Shown here one piece after another: positions 43,943 to 53,059 of a DNA stretch of 64,000 bases. Origin of the DNA: NORP110 sp051251595 (GTDB lineage: Bacteria > Pseudomonadota > Alphaproteobacteria > Rhodobacterales > Rhodobacteraceae); assembly GCA_051251595.1 (NCBI GenBank), contig JBPOFA010000001.1, positions 248,001 through 312,000 on the forward strand, written 5' to 3'. The position numbers were made by a program, and so were the translations under genes. Within the stretch, counting starts at the first letter, position 1; each line of letters begins with the position of its first letter. The notes below the pieces were generated by a model. That model saw nothing but the letters and a program-made list of their open reading frames with translations. It ran no database searches and had not been told where the DNA came from.

Positions 43943-44791
43943 TTACATATTTTCGGGCGCGACATCACGCAGCAGAATGAATTCCAGTCTGTTGTTGCGC
44001 GCAGCCATGGGTTCCGTGGCTGCAGGCTTTCGATCTGCAAATCCCGTCACCCTTTGGACCCTGGCCGGTTCAAATCCGTTCTGTTCCAACAATTCCCGGG
44101 CCTTCTGCGCCCTGGCCGATGACAAATCCCAGTTGGGATTATGAGCCAAAACAATAGGTTCGGCCCGAACAAAGCCATTCAGAGCGACCGCGTTTTCGGT
44201 CAAACCGAATATCTGCGCAACCTCGGCAACGATTGCGTCAAGCACCGCCAAGGGCTGATCCGTATCCTTTTCAAACAACGGCTCACCCGGCAGATCAAAG
44301 ACCTCTACGATCAAACCCTCATCCGTGACCCGAGTCACGATATGGCGCTTGGTCTGGTTGCTTACCATGCTTTCACCGGACCTGCCCGTCAGCGCGTTTT
44401 CGATTTCACCGAAGTTTTTGCGATCCAGTTCATCCTGTTCCTGGGATGTGCCAGAATCGCCCCTGGACGCATCAGAATTGGTCGCCCGACGCGATGTCGC
44501 GCCAGTGCCGTTTTGCGCCAAAGTGTCTTCGGAAAAGACACTATCGCCGCCAAAAGAGCCGTCTCCACCGCCAGAGATCCGGTTGATCGGAATCGTCGGA
44601 CTAAAGTAATCCGCGATCCCCTTACGTTGTGTTTCCGTCGTCGCGTTTAGCAGCCACATCAGCATAAAAAAGGCCATCATCGCCGTTACAAAATCGGCAT
44701 AGGCCACTTTCCAGGCCCCCCCATGATGACCACCGCCACCAGAGACCTTTTTACGCTTAATGATGACTGGCGCGTTTTGTTTCGCACCCAT
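43943..44791 (-). CDS. motB: Flagellar stator protein MotB
   Basis: Stator subunit of 282 residues. The single membrane helix WKVAYADFVTAMMAFFMLMWLL carries the ion-binding aspartate, followed by a plug-like segment, a linker, and an OmpA-type peptidoglycan-binding domain (NPNWDLSSARAQKARELLE; VTGFADRKP). The ATG at 44791 is chosen because MGAKQNAPVIIKRKKV is the family-typical start; a frame 13 codons longer lacks support. It is separated from motA by 9 kb. Confidence 0.94.
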   Translation of the reverse strand: MGAKQNAPVIIKRKKVSGGGGHHGGAWKVAYADFVTAMMAFFMLMWLLNATTETQRKGIADYFSPTIPINRISGGGDGSFGGDSVFSEDTLAQNGTGATSRRATNSDASRGDSGTSQEQDELDRKNFGEIENALTGRSGESMVSNQTKRHIVTRVTDEGLIVEVFDLPGEPLFEKDTDQPLAVLDAIVAEVAQIFGLTENAVALNGFVRAEPIVLAHNPNWDLSSARAQKARELLEQNGFEPARVQRVTGFADRKPAATEPMAARNNRLEFILLRDVAPENM

Positions 44792-44855
44792 CCACCACCT
44801 CAAATTCTCACCCAAATTCAGGCGTAGCACCGAGGCGTGAAGAGACGCTTAACGA

Positions 44856-46457
44856 TTAAACTTGTCCGTTTTTCGCATCGCTCAAGATCATGTCGGCGGC
44901 CTTTTCGGCAATCATGATCGTGGGCGAGTTCGTGTTGCCACTGGGGATCGTTGGCATGACGCTTGCATCGACAACGCGTAAACCCCTGACGCCCCGCAAG
45001 CGCAGCTGCGGGTCAAGCGGCGCATCGGCGTTTGGCCCCATATGTACGGTCCCGACGGGGTGGAAAATGGTCGTGCCAATGTCCCCGGCCGCGCGTATCA
45101 AATCGGCCTCACTTTCGACTTCAGATCCTGGTCGGAACTCCATCGGCCGGAACGGGGACAGGGCGGGTTGCTGCATGATCTTGCGCGTTAGACGAATGGA
45201 ATCGGCGGCGACCTGTTGATCCTTCGCGGCACTCAGATAATTCGGCGCGATTTCTGGCGAGGCGAATGGATCAGCGGAAACGATGTTGACGTGACCTCGG
45301 CTTTCAGGTCGCAAAAAGCAAACACTGGCGGTGACTGCGTCAAAAGCGTGAAGATCCTCGCCAAACGCATCTAGGGACAGGGGCTGGACGTGATATTCCA
45401 GATCAGCCGTTTCGGCTTGCGGCCCAGAGCGCGCAAATATCCCCAATTGAGACGGGGACATCGACATTGGCCCGGTCCGGCGCGCTGCATATTCCAGTGC
45501 GATTTTAGCCTTGCCCCACAGGCTTGCCGAAACCGTGTTCAACGTCCGTGTCCCGTGGACTTTGTAAGCACAGCGCAATTGCAAATGATCCTGCAAATTC
45601 TGCCCGACCTGTGGCGCGTCTTGCAGCACATCGATTCCGAATTCACGCAACAATCCACCCGGCCCAATCCCAGAGACTTGCAGCAGTTGAGGTGAGCCGA
45701 TGGCCCCAGCCGACAAGATCACCTCTGCCCGCGCATGAGCGGTCTTGGTCATGCCCCCTTGGCGATAACGCACACCGATGGCACGTTTGCCCTCAAACAG
45801 AATACGTTCCGCCCGTGCCTTAGTCTCGACCTTTAGCGAAAGCCGGTTCTTCACAGGCCGTAGAAACCCCTTCGAGGTATTCCAGCGCCAACCGTTCTTT
45901 TGGTTCACCTTGAAATAGCTGACGCCTTCGTTGTCGCCCGTGTTGAAATCTGTGGTCTTGGGAATGCCCGCCTGAACGGCTGCTTCCTGAAAATGATCCA
46001 GAATGTCCCAATGCGAGCGCTGTTCTTCGATCCGCCACTCACCGCCAGAGGAATGCGCTTCTGACGGTCCGTCGAAATAATCTTCAGATTTCTTGAAATA
46101 GGGCAAGACGTCATCCCAGCCCCATCCAGGATTGCCCAACTGACGCCAGTGGTCATAATCACCGGACTGCCCCCGCAGATACAGCATGCCATTGATCGAA
46201 CTGCATCCGCCCAAAACCTTGCCGCGCGGATAAGACAGGCTGCGGCCATTGAGGCCCGTTTCTGCAACCGTCTTGAATCCCCAATCCGTGCGGGGATTTC
46301 CGATGCAATAAAGATAGCCAATCGGAATATGAATCCAATGATAGCTGTCCCGTTCCCCGGCCTCTAGCAACAAGACAGAGTGGTCCTTGCTCAGGCGATT
46401 GGCAAGAACACACCCGGCGCTACCGCCACCGACGATTACATAGTCAAATTCTTCCAA
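44856..46457 (-). CDS. GMC family FAD-dependent oxidoreductase
   Basis: Flavoprotein of 533 residues in the glucose-methanol-choline family. The FAD-binding motif VIVGGGSAGCVLANRLS is at residues about 7–23, PRGKVLGGCSSINGMLYLRG is the first GMC signature, ILSAGAIGSPQLLQVSGIGP the second, and the active-site region near the C-terminus is FHPVGTVHMG and PSGNTNSPTIMIAEKAADMI with the His/Asn pair. Members oxidise alcohols such as choline; no betB or betI neighbour supports a choline role. Substrate unknown. It lies 59 bp downstream of fdsA on the same strand. Confidence 0.9.
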   Translation of the reverse strand: MEEFDYVIVGGGSAGCVLANRLSKDHSVLLLEAGERDSYHWIHIPIGYLYCIGNPRTDWGFKTVAETGLNGRSLSYPRGKVLGGCSSINGMLYLRGQSGDYDHWRQLGNPGWGWDDVLPYFKKSEDYFDGPSEAHSSGGEWRIEEQRSHWDILDHFQEAAVQAGIPKTTDFNTGDNEGVSYFKVNQKNGWRWNTSKGFLRPVKNRLSLKVETKARAERILFEGKRAIGVRYRQGGMTKTAHARAEVILSAGAIGSPQLLQVSGIGPGGLLREFGIDVLQDAPQVGQNLQDHLQLRCAYKVHGTRTLNTVSASLWGKAKIALEYAARRTGPMSMSPSQLGIFARSGPQAETADLEYHVQPLSLDAFGEDLHAFDAVTASVCFLRPESRGHVNIVSADPFASPEIAPNYLSAAKDQQVAADSIRLTRKIMQQPALSPFRPMEFRPGSEVESEADLIRAAGDIGTTIFHPVGTVHMGPNADAPLDPQLRLRGVRGLRVVDASVMPTIPSGNTNSPTIMIAEKAADMILSDAKNGQV

Positions 46458-46516
46458 ACCGGCCTCCCGACGGGCACTCTAACAGTCCAACTGACGGAGG
46501 CAACGAAAGAGACTAT

Positions 46517-49300
46517 TTAACCAATCTCGACAGTTTCGGTCTGGACTTTGGACACTTTGCAGGCCGCAAACTTGAATTCCGGTATTTTGCCAACCGGATC
46601 AAGTTTCGGGTTGGTCAAAATATTCGCGGCGGCCTCTACATAGGCAAATGGCAAAAACACGTTGTCTTCGGCAATAGCGCGATCTGCGCGGGCCATCAGC
46701 TCTACCACGCCTCGACGGGTTTCCAGCCGGATCAACCCTCCCGGCTTTACGCCGAGACGCCGCAACGTGCGTGGGTGCAACGATGCGTTTGCCTCTGGCT
46801 CTACCGCGTCCAGCACCTTGGCCCGTCGCGTCATAGACCCGGTGTGCCAATGTTCCAACTGGCGGCCAGTAATCAAGACAAAGGGGTATGCCTCATCCGG
46901 CAGCTCTGCCGGGGGCAGGACATTCGCGGGCGTAAACAAAGCGCGACCATCGCTGCGTGGAAACTCATCCGCAAAGACAATCGCCTGACCCGGATCGTCC
47001 GCGCTGAGCGACGGATAGGTCACGGCGTTTTCACGTTCCAGACGATCCCAGGTGATGTTATCGAGCGACCCCATTGTGCGTTTCATTTCGGCAAAAATCT
47101 CTGACGGAGAGTCATAAGACCAGCCCAGCCCCATCCGGTTGGCCAGGGCGACGATCGTGCGCCAATCCTCTTGCGCCTCGCCGGGTGGGGACACGACCTG
47201 ACGCCCCATCTGAACCTGGCGATTGGTGTTTGTGACCGTGCCGGATTTTTCAAACCACGCAGACGCCGGGAAAATCACATCTGCATAATTGGCCGTTTCG
47301 GTCACAAAGATGTCCTGAACCACCAAATGATCCAGTTTCGCCAAGGCAGCCCGTGCATGCACCACATCAGGGTCGGACATGGCAGGGTTTTCACCAAGAA
47401 TATACATCCCCTTGATCTGGCCTGCATGGATTGCATCCATAATTTCGACCACCGTCAAACCCGGCTCTTGCGGCAGATCTTTGACGCCCCAGACATCTGC
47501 GAATTTCGCGATCACGTCTGGATCTTCGACAGATTGATAATCCGGCAGGAACATCGGGATCAAACCAGCGTCAGAGGCCCCCTGCACGTTGTTCTGGCCA
47601 CGCAACGGGTGCAACCCGGTTCCGGGCCGCCCCACATGGCCGCACATAAGCGCCAAGCTGATCAAACACCGCGCGTTATCCGTTCCGTGAACATGTTGGC
47701 TGACGCCCATGCCCCAAAAAATCATGCCCGCCTTGGCTGTGGCAAATTCACGGGCAACCTGACGCAAGATATCGGCGTCGATGCCGCACACTTTGGCCAT
47801 GTCTTCTGGCGCAAACCCCTTAAGATGCTCTTTCATCGCGTCCCAATTGTCTGTCATGGCGGCGATATACTGTTCGTCGTAAAGCCCTTCTTCCACGATG
47901 ACATGCATGATGGCGTTCAACATCGAAACGTCAGTCGCGGGTTTGAATTGCAGCATATGCGCCGCATGAGACTTCAGCCCCTGACCGCGCGGGTCCATGA
48001 TGATCAGTTTTCCACCACGCTTGGCGAATTGCTTGAAATAGGTGGCGGCAACGGGATGGTTTTCTACCGAATTTGTACCGATCAGAATTGCGACATCGGC
48101 GTTTTCTATTTCGTTAAACGTCGCGGTTACGGCACCAGAACCCACGTTTTCCAACAACGCCGAAACAGAAGACGCATGACACAGCCGCGTGCAGTGGTCG
48201 ACATTGTTATGGTTGAACCCCTGCCGGATCAGTTTTTGAAACAGATAGGCTTCTTCGTTGGAACATTTGGCAGACCCAAACCCCGCGATCGCCTCACCAC
48301 CATTGGCGGTCTTGAGATCGATAAAGCCGTTCGCCGCGATGTCCAGGGCTTCCTCCCAAGAGGCCTCTCTGAAATGCGTCCAGGGGTTGGCCGGATCGAC
48401 ATTAAGACCCTTTTCCGGGGCATCGCTGCGCCGCACCATGGGTTTGGTCAACCGGTGTGGATGGCTTGTATAGTCGAACCCAAACCGGCCTTTGACACAT
48501 AAGCGGTTTTCATTGGCCGGACCGTTGATACCATCCACGCGATTGATCTTGCCATCTTTCACCTTGACGGAAACCTGACACCCAACCCCGCAGAACGGGC
48601 AAACAGAGCTTATCTCTTCGTCAAAATCCGCACGGTCCCCGACCTGATTGTCATCCACAACCTCGGCCTGCATCAATGCGCCCGTGGGACAGGCCTGGAC
48701 ACACTCACCACAAGCCACACAGCTGGACGCGCCCATGGGATCTGCAATGTCGAACACCGGATAGGCATTATGCCCGCGCCCAGCCATCCCGATCACATCA
48801 TTGACCTGAACCTCTCGGCATGCCCGAACACACAAACCACATTGAATACAGGCATCCAGATTGACCCGCATCGCAATGTGACTGTCATCCAACAACGGGA
48901 CGTGATCAGGCTCTAACTTGGGGAAACGGCTTTCCTGAACATCTGCAGCCTTGGCCACATCCCAAAAATGAGACGACGCATCATGGGCCTCGTTTTGCTC
49001 TGGTTGATCCGTGACCAACATTTCCACAACCATTTTTCGGGCCGTCTTTGCCCGTGTGGTATCGGTGTCAACCACCATGCCTTCGGTCACTTCCCTTATG
49101 CAGGACGCCACCAACGTACGATCCCCTTCCACCTCTACCATACAGGCGCGGCAGTTGCCGTCGGGGCGATATCCCGGTTCGGGCTTGTGACAAAGATGCG
49201 GGATCACCAGACCGCGGCCATGTGCGGCCTCCCAAATGGTTTGACCGGCCTGAACGGTTGTCTCTTTACCATCCAGTGTAAAGGTTACGGTGTCAGTCAT
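46517..49300 (-). CDS. fdsA: NAD-dependent formate dehydrogenase, molybdenum catalytic subunit
   Basis: Catalytic subunit, 927 residues, oxidising formate to CO2 at a bis-MGD molybdenum centre. In order: an N-terminal 2Fe-2S domain (Cys37, 50, 53, 67), a two-cluster ferredoxin domain (CIQCGLC at 151–157 plus C161; CVACGEC at 194–200 plus C204), a further 4Fe-4S motif (Cys234, 237, 241, 268), then the molybdopterin domain. Cys374-His375 in TRLCHASSV is the formate dehydrogenase active-site pair; cysteine, not selenocysteine, is encoded. The C-terminal MGD-binding domain is complete. It lies downstream of the fused FdsG-FdsB gene. Confidence 0.94.
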   Translation of the reverse strand: MTDTVTFTLDGKETTVQAGQTIWEAAHGRGLVIPHLCHKPEPGYRPDGNCRACMVEVEGDRTLVASCIREVTEGMVVDTDTTRAKTARKMVVEMLVTDQPEQNEAHDASSHFWDVAKAADVQESRFPKLEPDHVPLLDDSHIAMRVNLDACIQCGLCVRACREVQVNDVIGMAGRGHNAYPVFDIADPMGASSCVACGECVQACPTGALMQAEVVDDNQVGDRADFDEEISSVCPFCGVGCQVSVKVKDGKINRVDGINGPANENRLCVKGRFGFDYTSHPHRLTKPMVRRSDAPEKGLNVDPANPWTHFREASWEEALDIAANGFIDLKTANGGEAIAGFGSAKCSNEEAYLFQKLIRQGFNHNNVDHCTRLCHASSVSALLENVGSGAVTATFNEIENADVAILIGTNSVENHPVAATYFKQFAKRGGKLIIMDPRGQGLKSHAAHMLQFKPATDVSMLNAIMHVIVEEGLYDEQYIAAMTDNWDAMKEHLKGFAPEDMAKVCGIDADILRQVAREFATAKAGMIFWGMGVSQHVHGTDNARCLISLALMCGHVGRPGTGLHPLRGQNNVQGASDAGLIPMFLPDYQSVEDPDVIAKFADVWGVKDLPQEPGLTVVEIMDAIHAGQIKGMYILGENPAMSDPDVVHARAALAKLDHLVVQDIFVTETANYADVIFPASAWFEKSGTVTNTNRQVQMGRQVVSPPGEAQEDWRTIVALANRMGLGWSYDSPSEIFAEMKRTMGSLDNITWDRLERENAVTYPSLSADDPGQAIVFADEFPRSDGRALFTPANVLPPAELPDEAYPFVLITGRQLEHWHTGSMTRRAKVLDAVEPEANASLHPRTLRRLGVKPGGLIRLETRRGVVELMARADRAIAEDNVFLPFAYVEAAANILTNPKLDPVGKIPEFKFAACKVSKVQTETVEIG

Positions 49301-49355
49301 TGTTCCGCTCCTGCCAAGCTTCCAAAAGGGTCCGTGAACTTCGATCCAAGGTCAT
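49293..49355 (-). CDS. Possible 20-codon ORF linking fdsGB and fdsA
   Basis: An ATG overlapping the fdsGB stop (TCATGA) opens a 20-residue frame whose TGA overlaps the fdsA ATG by 8 bp. It fills the whole 51-bp gap between the two genes. It may be a translational coupler letting ribosomes carry on into fdsA, or chance. No homology is recognised. Confidence 0.25.
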   Translation of the reverse strand: MTLDRSSRTLLEAWQERNND

Positions 49356-51046
49356 GAGATGTCCTTGCCAAAATGTTTCATGGTCAGGCGGATCGGGTTG
49401 GGCGCCGCCTGTCCAAGCCCGCAGATAGAGGCATCCGCCATCACCTGGCACAGCTCTTCCAACAGCGGTTGATCCCATACATCAGCTGACATGAGTTTGA
49501 CGGCCTTCTCACAACCAACACGGCAAGGGGTGCATTGCCCACAGCTTTCGTCCTCAAAGAACCGCAGCATGTTGAGCGCCGCCTTCTTGGTGCTGTCCTG
49601 ATCCGACAAAATCACAATGGCTGCCGAACCGATAAAGGTGCCATGTTCCTGCAACGTGTCGAAATCCATCGGGACGTCGTTGATCGTGGCCGGCAACAAC
49701 CCCGCCGAAGGACCTCCCGGCTGATACGCCATAAAGCTGTGCCCTTCCAACATGCCGCCAGCGGCATCAATGATGTCCAAAATCGTGGACCCCGCCGGCA
49801 GCAGATGAACGCCGGGCGATTTGACCCGACCGGAAACGGAATATGACCGCAGTCCATTTCGCCCATTGCGTTCGTGCGCGTTCAGGACTTCCGGGCCGCC
49901 CCGGGCAACCTTGGAGACCCAATACAAAGTTTCAACATTGTGGACCAAGGTCGGGCGATCGAAAATGCCAACCTGCGCAACAAAAGGCGGTCGATGGCGT
50001 GGAATGCCCCGCTTGCCCTCAATGCTTTCAATCATCGCGCTTTCTTCGCCGCAAATGTAAGCCCCGGCACCACGGCGCAAATCAATATAGCCCGGCGTGA
50101 CGATCCCAGCAGTCTCCAACGCTTGGATTTCGCGACGAAGGATCTCCAATACGGCGGGGTATTCATCGCGCATATAGATGAAACATTTTTCAGCCTCAAC
50201 TGCCCATGCGGCGATCAGCATCCCTTCCAAAACGACGTGAGGTTCACGTTCCAAATAATAGCGATCCTTGAACGTGCCGGGTTCACCCTCATCCCCGTTC
50301 ACAGCCAAATATCTTGTGCCGTCCTCGGCCCGGACAAATGACCATTTCCGCCCAGTCGGAAAACCAGCGCCGCCCAAACCGCGCAAACCGGCATCCAGCA
50401 TCATGTCTTGAACCTGCTCTGGACCTTTGGCCCCGTTCCGAAGCGCCAAAAGCTCTGCATAACCACCGGCCTGATAATAGGCCTGAAAATCCTCATATTC
50501 AGGGATGCTGGGATGTATGTGACCCGCCTCAATCGCAGCATTGGCCTTATCCACCGTCGCGAAATCAATGTGATTGTGACCAATTTCCAGCACCGGCGCG
50601 GTATCGCATCGCCCCATGCAAGGTGCCCGCACAACACGAATTTTTGACGCATCGACGCCTTGCTCCAAAGCCTGCTGCAACTGCGCTGCCCCGGCCAGTT
50701 CGCAAGACAGCGAATCGCACACGCGGATTGTTAAATCCGGTGGCGCGGTCTCGCCCTCTTTCACGACGTCGAAATGAGCGTAAAAGCTCGCAACCTCATA
50801 AACCTCGGCCTGGCCAACGCGCATCTCATGCGCCAGAGCTGCCAAATGCTGTGCGGACAGGTGGCCAAACCGATCCTGCAGAAGATGCAGAAACTCTATC
50901 AATAAGTCCCTATTGCGGGGCCTATCACCTAAAATCGCCCTAAGATCCTCCATGGCTTCATCAGTATACTGACGGCCCTTCGGCATAGTGCGGCCTTTAC
51001 CACGAGCGGATTTCCAGACGCCTTTTTCGGTGTCAAGCGGTGCCAT
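49352..51046 (-). CDS. fdsB: Formate dehydrogenase diaphorase subunit, fused FdsG–FdsB
   Basis: NAD-reducing partner of FdsA, 564 residues, joining two normally separate subunits. Residues about 1–160 are NuoE/FdsG-like with a 2Fe-2S site VCDSLSCELAG...APCMGRCDTAP. The rest is NuoF/FdsB-like: FMN/NAD-binding GLGGAGFPTGRKWSF, NGDEGEPGTFKDR, GAGAYICGEESAMIESIEGK, and the 4Fe-4S motif CGQCTPCRVGC. The ATG at 51046 has AGGAG upstream. Electrons pass from formate through FdsA clusters to FMN and NAD. No fdsD or fdhD gene is seen nearby. Confidence 0.93.
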   Translation of the reverse strand: MAPLDTEKGVWKSARGKGRTMPKGRQYTDEAMEDLRAILGDRPRNRDLLIEFLHLLQDRFGHLSAQHLAALAHEMRVGQAEVYEVASFYAHFDVVKEGETAPPDLTIRVCDSLSCELAGAAQLQQALEQGVDASKIRVVRAPCMGRCDTAPVLEIGHNHIDFATVDKANAAIEAGHIHPSIPEYEDFQAYYQAGGYAELLALRNGAKGPEQVQDMMLDAGLRGLGGAGFPTGRKWSFVRAEDGTRYLAVNGDEGEPGTFKDRYYLEREPHVVLEGMLIAAWAVEAEKCFIYMRDEYPAVLEILRREIQALETAGIVTPGYIDLRRGAGAYICGEESAMIESIEGKRGIPRHRPPFVAQVGIFDRPTLVHNVETLYWVSKVARGGPEVLNAHERNGRNGLRSYSVSGRVKSPGVHLLPAGSTILDIIDAAGGMLEGHSFMAYQPGGPSAGLLPATINDVPMDFDTLQEHGTFIGSAAIVILSDQDSTKKAALNMLRFFEDESCGQCTPCRVGCEKAVKLMSADVWDQPLLEELCQVMADASICGLGQAAPNPIRLTMKHFGKDIS

Positions 51047-51278
51047 TAGCGATCTCCTAGAACGACAAGCGCGGCGCATGGTGGACCGCACAGGGTAGTA
51101 ACTTCATGTTCCAAAATCGCGAGAGTGTAAACTCTTGGACAGACGTTCCCGGTGGTTTTTGCGACATGCGGATTCCCGACAAGCGATTGCTATGATTACA
51201 CAAACTCAGCACCAAATGGTCGCAACGCCGCCCCAATAACACGCGATCTTGACCGCGGGGCGCTAGAATGGCCACGTT

Positions 51279-51941
51279 ATGAACCTGCGACGCGCAGTCC
51301 TGACAAAACGATCCATCGCAGTTGCTGCGGCCTGTTTGGCTGCGTTTTTGGCGCTTGCCCCAACCAACGCCGCCCCGACTTGTCCTGCTCCTTCGAACAA
51401 CACGGCAGCGCAAACGCCGATTGGCAAAACAGTTTTGGACCAACAGCTGTTCAACAATGCTGTGCTTAAGAACGTGAATTTCCGGCGGTGCCAACACGGG
51501 CTACCCCCTGTACGGTCCGATCCGGGGCTTGTGTCTGTGGCCAAGGATCATGCGGAATGGATGGCACGCCAACGCAACCTTAGCCACCTTTCAACCGTGA
51601 ATGGGCGAACCAACGTCGCGATGCGGATCAAAGCCGTGGTGAACCACCCAAAGGCGGGTTCCGAAAATATCGGCTATGTTCACAGATACAAGGTCGACGA
51701 AATCGACCACTTTTTTGCCCGCGCCCAAAGCTGCAGCTTCGTCACCCAAGCGGGCCGGACGATCGGCCAGCACAGCTATGCAAGCCTGGCACAACGCATC
51801 GTCAGCCTGTGGATGCAATCCCCGCCGCATAGAGTAAACCTATTGGCGGAAAACGTATCGATTTTTGGAAATGCCGTGGCACTGGATGCAAGCGGGCCAT
51901 ATTGCGGCGTCTATTACATCGCGCAGAACTTCGCCGGATAG
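51279..51941 (+). CDS. Secreted CAP (SCP/PR-1-like) domain protein
   Basis: Exported protein of 220 residues. A signal peptide (IAVAAACLAAFLALAPTNAAP) is followed by a CAP domain with LVSVAKDHAEWMARQRNLSHLS, GSENIGY and VSLWMQSPPHRVNLL, and a closing cysteine-containing YCGVYYIAQNF. Bacterial CAP proteins are extracytoplasmic; their biochemical role is mostly unknown. It stands alone on the plus strand and ends 3 bp from the convergent epimerase gene. Confidence 0.87.
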   Translation: MNLRRAVLTKRSIAVAAACLAAFLALAPTNAAPTCPAPSNNTAAQTPIGKTVLDQQLFNNAVLKNVNFRRCQHGLPPVRSDPGLVSVAKDHAEWMARQRNLSHLSTVNGRTNVAMRIKAVVNHPKAGSENIGYVHRYKVDEIDHFFARAQSCSFVTQAGRTIGQHSYASLAQRIVSLWMQSPPHRVNLLAENVSIFGNAVALDASGPYCGVYYIAQNFAG

Positions 51942-51944
51942 ACA

Positions 51945-52958
51945 CTAAACCCCGTAATAGTCTCTGTACCAAGCCACAAATTTCGCAACACCTTCTGTGA
52001 CGGGCGTGCCAGGATTGAAATCCGTCAACGCGCACAACAGCTTTGTATCCGCCCAGGTCGCAGGCACATCGCCGGGCTGCATTTCCATGTAATTCTTTTC
52101 AGCTTGCTGACCGATTGCAGTTTCGATGGCGATTATGAAATCCCCCAACTGAACCGGATCAGCGTTACCGATGTTCAAAACACGAAACGGCGCGACAGCA
52201 GAAAGACTGTCCCCGGCTTTGATCTCATCCTTGCTGGCCGGGCGAACGGGGGCCTTGGATGTTAAGCGAAACAAGGCCTCTGTCAGATCGTCGATATATG
52301 TGAAATCCCGGCGCATATTGCCGTGATTGTAGATATCGATCGGCTTGCCTTCCAAAATCGCTTTGGTGAACTTGAAATGCGCCATATCAGGACGGCCCCA
52401 GGGGCCGTAAACGGTGAAGAACCGAAACATCGTCGTCGGGATATCGTACAAATGCGCATAGGAATGGGCCATCGCCTCATTCGCTTTTTTCGTCGCTGCA
52501 TAGAACGACATTTGCGTATCAACCTTGTCAGTTTCCCGATACGGCATGGAATCATTGGCGCCATAAACAGAAGAGGTCGAAGCCATCAACAGATGACCCA
52601 CACCGGTAGCCCGCGCGGCCTCTAGCAAATTATAAGTGCCGATCAGATTTGAATCCACGTAAGACCGCGGATTGTCGATTGAATGCCGCACGCCGGCCTG
52701 AGCGGCCAGATGGATCACAACGTCCGGTTTGACCCGATCCATCAACTCCGCCAACACACCATCTGTTTCCAGACGTCCGATGACGGCTTCGAAATTCTCA
52801 TACTCGGCCAGCATGGCATGGCGGCGCTTTTTAAGCTCTACATCATAATAGTCCGATAGGGCGTCAAAACCGGTGACGGTCCACCCTTCGTCCAGCAGAC
52901 GCTGGCACATATGATACCCGATAAATCCGGCCGACCCGGTGACAAGTGCTGTTGGCAT
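51945..52958 (-). CDS. NAD-dependent UDP-sugar epimerase, UDP-glucuronate 4-epimerase-like
   Basis: Short-chain dehydrogenase-type sugar epimerase of 337 residues. It has the Rossmann motif GSAGFIGYHMCQRLLDEG, ASTSSVYGANDSMPY, the catalytic YAATK, and FRFFTVYGPWGRPDMAHFKF followed by MRRDFTYIDDL, a run typical of UDP-glucuronate 4-epimerases that supply UDP-galacturonate for LPS or capsule. No polysaccharide cluster surrounds it. A terminator separates it from the upstream spike genes. Its surface-sugar role is of interest beside a capsule-binding spike pair, but a link is speculative. Confidence 0.88.
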   Translation of the reverse strand: MPTALVTGSAGFIGYHMCQRLLDEGWTVTGFDALSDYYDVELKKRRHAMLAEYENFEAVIGRLETDGVLAELMDRVKPDVVIHLAAQAGVRHSIDNPRSYVDSNLIGTYNLLEAARATGVGHLLMASTSSVYGANDSMPYRETDKVDTQMSFYAATKKANEAMAHSYAHLYDIPTTMFRFFTVYGPWGRPDMAHFKFTKAILEGKPIDIYNHGNMRRDFTYIDDLTEALFRLTSKAPVRPASKDEIKAGDSLSAVAPFRVLNIGNADPVQLGDFIIAIETAIGQQAEKNYMEMQPGDVPATWADTKLLCALTDFNPGTPVTEGVAKFVAWYRDYYGV

Positions 52959-53003
52959 AAAATCTCCTGCGTTGCGTAGGTTTTAGCAACGACTTGCAGG
53001 AGT

Positions 53004-53038
53004 ACAAACAAAAACCGCCCCGATAGACAAGGGCGGTT
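53004..53038 (-). terminator. Intrinsic terminator after ghsB
   Basis: On the minus strand AACCGCCC and GGGCGGTT form an 8-bp stem with a short AT-rich loop, followed by TTTGTTTG. It lies 22 bp past the ghsB stop and 46 bp before the epimerase start, so the spike pair ends its transcript here. Confidence 0.85.
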
Positions 53039-53059
53039 CTGAATATGCTGGGGCGGGCG

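Noticed and set aside
48176..48181. Selenocysteine codon in the formate dehydrogenase active site
   Set aside because: The codon before His375 reads as cysteine (minus-strand TGT/TGC type in the open frame), and no SECIS-like need arises.
47171..48502. 443-codon plus-strand frame opposite fdsA
   Set aside because: Entirely antisense to a clear formate dehydrogenase gene; the residue composition is that of a shadow frame.
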